Below, piece by piece: positions 59,324 through 64,000 of a DNA stretch of 64,000 nucleotides. Where the stretch lies: positions 868,001 to 932,000 of the forward strand of contig JADJBB010000025.1 in assembly GCA_016703965.1 (NCBI GenBank), given 5' to 3'. The DNA comes from Acidobacteriota bacterium. GTDB taxonomy: Bacteria; Acidobacteriota; Blastocatellia; Pyrinomonadales; Pyrinomonadaceae. The notes under the pieces are model-generated. The model did not search any database, was not told where the DNA came from, and saw only the letters and a program-made list of their open reading frames with translations. The translations under genes and the position numbers were made by a program. Each line of letters begins with the position of its first letter. The stretch's first letter is position 1.

Positions 59324-61012
59324 CTACACCTTACCGATCTCCTCAACAAACGTCACGCGATTGATCTCATGCAGAGTCGTAAGGCCGAGATATACTTTCT
59401 TTACGGCCGATTCCCGGAGCGATTTGAGTCCTTCTTTTTCAGCCTGGCGTCGGATCTCAGAACCGGGACGGCGCTCGATGATCATTTCTCGGATCGGGTC
59501 AGACATGTCAAGGAGTTCGTGGATCGCAGTTCGTCCGCGATAGCCTGTGTGGTTACATGCGTCGCAGCCGACCGCTCGGTAAAAAACCTGGCCGGCAGGC
59601 AATTTATTACGATGCATGCCCGACTCTGAGAGTTCCTCGTCGGTAGGATCGTAGGCTTTTTTGCAGACCGGACAAAGCATTCTAACCAATCGTTGTGCGA
59701 GCACACAGTTCAGAGCCGAGACGAAGTTATACGGCTCGACGCCCATGTTGATAAAACGGCCGATAACGTCGATAACGTTATTCGCGTGAACCGTGGTGAA
59801 CACAAGGTGGCCCGTCAACGCGGACTGAATGGCGATCTGTGCAGTCTCTTCGTCGCGGATCTCACCGACCATGACCTTGTCGGGGTCGTGTCGGAGAATT
59901 GAACGGAGGCCGCGGGCGAACGTCAGTCCTTTCTTCTCATTGACCGGGATCTGCATGATTCCCTGCAACTGATACTCAACCGGGTCTTCGATCGTAATGA
60001 TCTTATCTTCCTCGGCTCGGATCTCGTTCAAAGCTCCGTAAAGCGTAGTCGTCTTACCGGAACCGGTCGGTCCGGTTACCAGGACCATGCCGTACGGTTC
60101 TTTAATATAAAGGCGGAAACGAGCGATGTCGTCAGGGTCAAATCCGACCACATCAAGGCTCAGATTCTTAAATTCCTCCGAGATCTGCTCCTTATCAAGG
60201 ATACGAATAACGCAATTCTCGCCGTACGCTGAGGGTAGGATCGATACACGAAAATCTACCGTTCTGCCTTTATACCTGACGCGAAAACGTCCGTCCTGCG
60301 GAATTCTGCGCTCAGCAATATCCAGCTCTGACATGACCTTGATACGCGAGATCAGCGTTTGGTGAAATGAGATATCGATCGGATCGACCTTCTGATACAA
60401 GGCTCCGTCGATCCTGAATTTAACGCGTACATCTCGGTCGCCGGCCTCGATGTGAATATCGGACGATCGCGATTCCATTGCGTTGTAAAGAATAGTATCG
60501 ACGAGCTTGATGATCGGCGACATTTCCGTGTCCGACGCGAGACGGTCAAGATCCAGAACCTCGTCGCCATTCTCGGTTTCCTTGAGCAGCGACATCTTAA
60601 AGCCCGACGCCGCTTCCTGAAGCACACGCTGGGTCGAATCGCCCTTTCTGAGCACAACATCGATCGCCCCAGCAGTCGCAACATGCGGAACGATTCGAAC
60701 GTTTAGAACATTTTCGAGCTCATCGAGCCGCTCTAAATTCGTCGGATCCGCCATCGCGACGTGCATATTATTTCCGTCACGTCGAAGGGGGACAAATTGA
60801 TTGCGGAGCATCAGTTCGACCGGCAATTTTGCGAGCTCGTCAACGTCAACGGGCGATTCGCCTTCCGGCGGCAAAAGGTCGATATACGGCAACCGATAAC
60901 GCATGGCGAGAAGCCTTGCTTCCTTTACCTCAGGCGGGTCCTTGTCCAGGAATTCTGCGACCGCGATGGTCGGTGCCGCACCGGTTGCTTGTGTTTGTTG
61001 TTGTTCGCTCAT
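59324..61012 (-). CDS. Type II secretion / type IV pilus assembly ATPase (GspE/PilB)
   Basis: 562 aa. N-terminal MshE-like domain (DKDPPEVKEARLLAMRYRLPYIDL), a His-box region, Walker A GPTGSGKTTTLYGAL, the Asp box, Walker B region VMVGEIRDEETAQIAIQSALTGH, and a four-Cys zinc site (CPVCKK and CDACNHTGYRGR). It is a hexameric motor at the inner membrane that assembles pseudopili or pili. Nine nt upstream lies the F-type membrane protein, its usual partner. The other parts of the machine are elsewhere. Confidence 0.94.
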   Translation of the reverse strand: MSEQQQTQATGAAPTIAVAEFLDKDPPEVKEARLLAMRYRLPYIDLLPPEGESPVDVDELAKLPVELMLRNQFVPLRRDGNNMHVAMADPTNLERLDELENVLNVRIVPHVATAGAIDVVLRKGDSTQRVLQEAASGFKMSLLKETENGDEVLDLDRLASDTEMSPIIKLVDTILYNAMESRSSDIHIEAGDRDVRVKFRIDGALYQKVDPIDISFHQTLISRIKVMSELDIAERRIPQDGRFRVRYKGRTVDFRVSILPSAYGENCVIRILDKEQISEEFKNLSLDVVGFDPDDIARFRLYIKEPYGMVLVTGPTGSGKTTTLYGALNEIRAEEDKIITIEDPVEYQLQGIMQIPVNEKKGLTFARGLRSILRHDPDKVMVGEIRDEETAQIAIQSALTGHLVFTTVHANNVIDVIGRFINMGVEPYNFVSALNCVLAQRLVRMLCPVCKKAYDPTDEELSESGMHRNKLPAGQVFYRAVGCDACNHTGYRGRTAIHELLDMSDPIREMIIERRPGSEIRRQAEKEGLKSLRESAVKKVYLGLTTLHEINRVTFVEEIGKV

Positions 61013-61021
61013 TTGTAATTT

Positions 61022-62254
61022 TTATCGCTTGCTTCCCGCAGGCCCCGACGAGATCATCTGAATGATCGGAAGATAAATTGCGAGCAAAATTGTAATAACG
61101 ATGGCCGCCATGAACATCAAAATTATCGGCTCCAGAAGGGTTGTAAACTGCTCCAGACGCACTTCCGACTCTGCATCATAAAACGCGGCAACCTCGTCAA
61201 GCATTTCCCGCAGACTTCCAGATCGTTCACCAATACCGATCATATCCAGAGCCAGATCTGGCACCCATCCGGTTTTTTCCAGGGCTTCGGTAAAGCCTCG
61301 GCCTTCGCGTATCATCGCCGAAACGCCCTGACTGCGACGGCGAAGCTCCATATTATTTATCGACTGAGAGGCGATGTCCCAGGATTCGGGGACAGTTATA
61401 CCACCGGACAATAGCGTCGAAAGCGATCTTGTCAGCTGGGCGGTTGCCATATTCTTGATCAGCTGCCCGCCAACCGGGATCTTCAGCAGAAGTTTGTGCA
61501 GGATCAGCCTGCCGCTTGTCGTTCGCAGCCACGCGAATATTCCCAATCCACCGATTATCAAAACCGGCAGCAGCCAAAAAGCATTATTGATGATCGTATT
61601 CGAAAACCAAAGAACCGCCAGCGTGACGGACGGAAGCGTTTTATTTGCAGCCAAACTCTTAAAGAGATCTGACATTCGCGGAACAATATACAGCGTCAGA
61701 AATCCGACCATGATCGCGGCCGCAAGCAGCAAAAAGGCCGGATACGCGAGAGCACCTCGCAACTTGCGCGACACGGTAACACTTCGTTTTAAGTACGTCA
61801 CGAACCGGGAAAGAACATCATCCAGAGCACCACTCTTTTCGCCAGCGAGTATCGACGCTGTGTATATTTTAGGGAAAAGACCCTGAGCTTCGAAGGCCTC
61901 GGAAAGCGGGACGCCGCTCTTGATCTTCTCCTCAACATCCTCAAGGACGATGCGCAAATTTGCCGAGGCGGAACGGGTTTTTAGAAGGCCAATTGCCTGC
62001 AGAACGGGAATACCAGCACGTAAAAGCGCAGAAAACTGCTGATTGAACAGCAGAAAGTCAGCTTGCTTCACCTTCGCCTTCTTGTTTCCGCCGGTCAGCA
62101 GCGACGACAGCCCTTCGCCCGATGTCGACACGGCGAAAACACGAAATCCTTCGTTTTCAAGCCGGGTTTTTGCCTCAGCCGCACCCGCGGCTTCGACTAT
62201 CCTAGTAACTATCTCGCCCGAGGGCGTTCCCAACCGACAAATAAACTCAGTCAT
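61022..62254 (-). CDS. Type II secretion / type IV pilus inner-membrane platform protein (GspF/PilC)
   Basis: 410 aa from the ATG at 62254 (MTEFICRLGTPSGEIV). Two GspF domains: FNQQFSALLRAGIPVLQAIGLL and, near residue 270, TAQLTRSLSTLLSGGITVPESWDIA, with three membrane helices including FLLLAAAIMVGFLTLYIVPRM and the final FMAAIVITILLAIYLPIIQM. It anchors the ATPase and drives pilin polymerisation. Same transcript as the ATPase. Confidence 0.94.
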   Translation of the reverse strand: MTEFICRLGTPSGEIVTRIVEAAGAAEAKTRLENEGFRVFAVSTSGEGLSSLLTGGNKKAKVKQADFLLFNQQFSALLRAGIPVLQAIGLLKTRSASANLRIVLEDVEEKIKSGVPLSEAFEAQGLFPKIYTASILAGEKSGALDDVLSRFVTYLKRSVTVSRKLRGALAYPAFLLLAAAIMVGFLTLYIVPRMSDLFKSLAANKTLPSVTLAVLWFSNTIINNAFWLLPVLIIGGLGIFAWLRTTSGRLILHKLLLKIPVGGQLIKNMATAQLTRSLSTLLSGGITVPESWDIASQSINNMELRRRSQGVSAMIREGRGFTEALEKTGWVPDLALDMIGIGERSGSLREMLDEVAAFYDAESEVRLEQFTTLLEPIILMFMAAIVITILLAIYLPIIQMISSGPAGSKR

Positions 62255-62409
62255 AAAGAAAAAAATGCAGGCACACAAATGGCTGTCGATCCGAGATCTA
62301 TCCCGAATTATATCACGCGATTCAGAGCTAATTGTTGCGCCAAAATAATCATGTTATTTTCCCGACGCAGAAACAACGCCATGTGCGTAATGAACATCGA
62401 AGATATATC

Positions 62410-62438
62410 TTGCGGAAGTTGTGTTCTTTCCATAGAAT
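62410..62438 (+). promoter_or_regulatory. Candidate sigma70-type promoter for the VWA gene
   Basis: TTGCGG at 62410-62415, 17 nt, then TAGAAT at 62433-62438, 22 nt before the ATG; a GAGG ribosome site follows at 62451. The same TAGAAT -10 occurs at 37078. Confidence 0.35.
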
Positions 62439-62460
62439 GGTCTTAACATTGAGGTAAATA

Positions 62461-63477
62461 ATGGCTGTTACTCGATCTATGGCTCTCGGTTTTAATAGAG
62501 AACTGAGGAGCTTATTTTTGATTGTTTGTTTTGGGTTGATGTCGGCACCGTTTTTATTTGCTCAGGATCCGACGCCAGTCCCGACAACTGTTCCCACTCC
62601 GGCAACAGAACCCGACGACGGGGGACCGATCCGAGTTAAGACAGACCTTGTAACACTCACACTGACCGTAACTGATCCTTATGGCCGTTACGTTTCAGGC
62701 CTCACAAAATCTGCGTTTGAGATAACCGACAATAATCAGCTACAGGATATTACGTACTTCAGCGATACCGACGCCCCTATCTCAGTTGGAATTCTGTTTG
62801 ACGTTTCCGGCTCGATGAGTAGCGAGAAAATTAGAAAAGCCAAGAAGGCACTTGAAAGGTTTATTTCAACAAGCCATCCATCTGACGAGTATTTCCTGAT
62901 CGCCTTTAACAACCGGGCACAGCTACTGATGGATCGCACACGCGACGGCGAGGGTTTGCTCCGTCAACTTACGCTTGTTCAACCCAAAAACAATACAGCC
63001 CTTTACGATGCGGTCTACCTCGGAGTTGAGCGTGTGACACGCGGGACCCATAACAAACGAGCGATCCTGATCATCAGTGACGGCCAGGATAATGCCTCAA
63101 GGTATAATTTCGGCGAGGTTCGGCGGTTAATGAAGGAATCAGACGTTGTTACATATTCGGTCGGAATCATGGACCGTGCTGACGCCGCAAGTTCGTACGG
63201 AATGCAGGGACAGGCCTTTCTGGACGAGATCAGTTCAGTGACGGGAGGCAAATCATTCTACCCGGCGACCGATATTGAGATGGACGAGATCTTCGAGAGG
63301 ATAGCCCTGGAACTCCGAAATCAATATTCTATAGGATACACGCCAAAAGATTTCCAGCCCGACGGAAAATGGCGTAAAGTCAAAACTAAGATAAAACCTC
63401 CCAGAGGTTTACCGCGTCTAACCGTTCGTGCTCGTGAGGGATATTACGCCACTCCGACATCGAATGTTAAGCCCTAG
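62461..63477 (+). CDS. Secreted VWA-domain protein (acidobacterial VWFA-related type)
   Basis: 338 aa. Signal peptide ending near FLFAQ, a Thr/Pro linker, then a short domain VKTDLVTLTLTVTDPYGRYVSGLTKSAFEITDN that precedes the VWA domain in this family. The MIDAS motif is intact: DVSGSMS (D-x-S-x-S), a Thr in NNTALYDAV and SDGQDN. It ends with IGYTPKDFQPDGKWRKVKTKIKPPRG...GYYA. The family is very frequent in Acidobacteria; roles in protein-protein contact outside the cytosol are presumed. A second copy follows. Confidence 0.9.
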   Translation: MAVTRSMALGFNRELRSLFLIVCFGLMSAPFLFAQDPTPVPTTVPTPATEPDDGGPIRVKTDLVTLTLTVTDPYGRYVSGLTKSAFEITDNNQLQDITYFSDTDAPISVGILFDVSGSMSSEKIRKAKKALERFISTSHPSDEYFLIAFNNRAQLLMDRTRDGEGLLRQLTLVQPKNNTALYDAVYLGVERVTRGTHNKRAILIISDGQDNASRYNFGEVRRLMKESDVVTYSVGIMDRADAASSYGMQGQAFLDEISSVTGGKSFYPATDIEMDEIFERIALELRNQYSIGYTPKDFQPDGKWRKVKTKIKPPRGLPRLTVRAREGYYATPTSNVKP

Positions 63478-63492
63478 CCGGATTAGTAGAAA

Positions 63493-64000
63493 ATGAAAAG
63501 AACCGCACTGATCGCCGTTTCCGCCGTACTAGTTACGGGTTTCTTTCTTGCTCGATACGATTGCGGCAGTGTCGCAGCCCAAACTAAAACGCCTTCGCCT
63601 ACGCCAACGCCAGTTTCGGCTCCAAGACTTGGCACTCCAACACCTAGCCCGAAACCGACTGAGACGCCTGAAGAGATCATTAGGGTTGAAACGGAACTGG
63701 TAAACCTTAACGTCCGTGTCATCGATCGTAACGGGCGTCCGATCAACAACGTCCAGCAAAAAGACATAAGAATATACGAAGATGGCGTTTTACAGCAGAT
63801 CGAATTCTTCGACAAGGCTGAAGTGCCAACGAATTACGGCATCGTGGTCGATAATTCAGGATCGATGCGGCAGCAGCTCGATAAGGTGGTAGAAGCCGGG
63901 AAGATCCTGGTGAATACAAATCGACCCGCGGACGAATCAATGATCATTCGCTTTGTAGGGCGCGACAAGATCGAGATCGAACAGCCATTTACATCAAACA
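63493..64000 (+). CDS. Secreted VWA-domain protein, second copy (cut by the window end)
   Basis: 169 residues are visible from the ATG at 63493 with no stop before the edge. Signal peptide (MKRTALIAVSAVLVTGFFLARY...), a Thr/Pro linker, then VETELVNLNVRVIDRNGRPINNVQQKDIRIYEDG and the MIDAS segment VDNSGSMRQQL. It is 15 nt after the first VWA gene and is its diverged paralogue. The C-terminal half is missing. Confidence 0.9.
   Translation, partial: MKRTALIAVSAVLVTGFFLARYDCGSVAAQTKTPSPTPTPVSAPRLGTPTPSPKPTETPEEIIRVETELVNLNVRVIDRNGRPINNVQQKDIRIYEDGVLQQIEFFDKAEVPTNYGIVVDNSGSMRQQLDKVVEAGKILVNTNRPADESMIIRFVGRDKIEIEQPFTSN

Noticed and set aside
1..64000. CRISPR array, prophage or IS element
   Set aside because: No regularly spaced repeats, integrase, capsid, terminase or transposase genes were recognised.

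Overview
The window looks like chromosomal DNA of an Acidobacteriota bacterium, most likely class Blastocatellia. This rests on gene content and style: two tandem secreted VWA proteins of the acidobacterial VWFA-related type at the right edge, many secreted 'hypothetical' proteins with Pro/Thr-rich linkers, an LpxC (so an LPS-type outer membrane), a GspE/GspF type II secretion or type IV pilus pair, and small REP-like palindromes between genes. No rRNA, phage, plasmid, IS transposase or CRISPR array was seen. The lineage is an inference from content, not from a marker gene.

Layout, left to right. 0-3 kb: tail of mltG, a Cof-type HAD phosphatase, and two cyclophilin-type PPIases flanking dtd, then tRNA-Arg(CCG) with a strong terminator. 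3.3-9.1 kb: a secreted gingipain-like C25 peptidase, aconitase AcnA and tRNA-Glu(CTC). 9.2-17.6 kb: YbjQ, a CrtC/AttH-like protein, an OB-fold lipoprotein, a DinB-like protein, twin zinc-ribbon membrane proteins, gamma-glutamyltransferase, then an NRAMP-related transporter directly followed by a cyclic-nucleotide-binding MscS channel. 17.6-24.1 kb (minus strand): a large solitary PglY/BrxC-like ATPase, a DUF2520 dehydrogenase-like protein, Fur, a ferredoxin-like protein lacking a full Cys set, and a membrane protein. 24.4-33.6 kb: an M48 peptidase facing a long minus-strand run (alkaline phosphatase, fmt, trhO, rsmB, PASTA protein, rpe, BamD-like protein), four of whose genes overlap by 4-8 nt and so are probably translationally coupled.

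33.8-38.8 kb: a secreted unknown, an outer-membrane barrel-like protein with P5C dehydrogenase, peptide deformylase with a small partner, a haem-binding-domain protein and a divergent sterol-desaturase-family protein. 38.8-51.2 kb is an acyl-CoA/organic-acid catabolism neighbourhood: a B12-binding mutase subunit, an AtuA (DUF1446) protein and, 4 kb away on the other strand, its usual C-terminal partner domain; two enoyl-CoA hydratases; and a carboxyltransferase beta subunit split by a one-base frameshift. An M28 peptidase and pyrophosphatase sit among them. 51.2-64 kb: a circularly permuted ATP-grasp protein, an EVE protein, LpxC, 6-phosphogluconate dehydrogenase, an APH(6)-like kinase, a threonine/serine dehydratase-like protein with a probable N-terminal frameshift, GspE/GspF and the two VWA proteins.

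The points most worth a second look are the solitary ATPase with an altered Walker B, the family of REP-like palindromes (three related copies plus an unrelated double-hairpin element), an identical 24-nt palindrome found at two places 12 kb apart, the twin zinc-ribbon proteins that share a conserved C-terminal tail, and the two apparent frameshifts.
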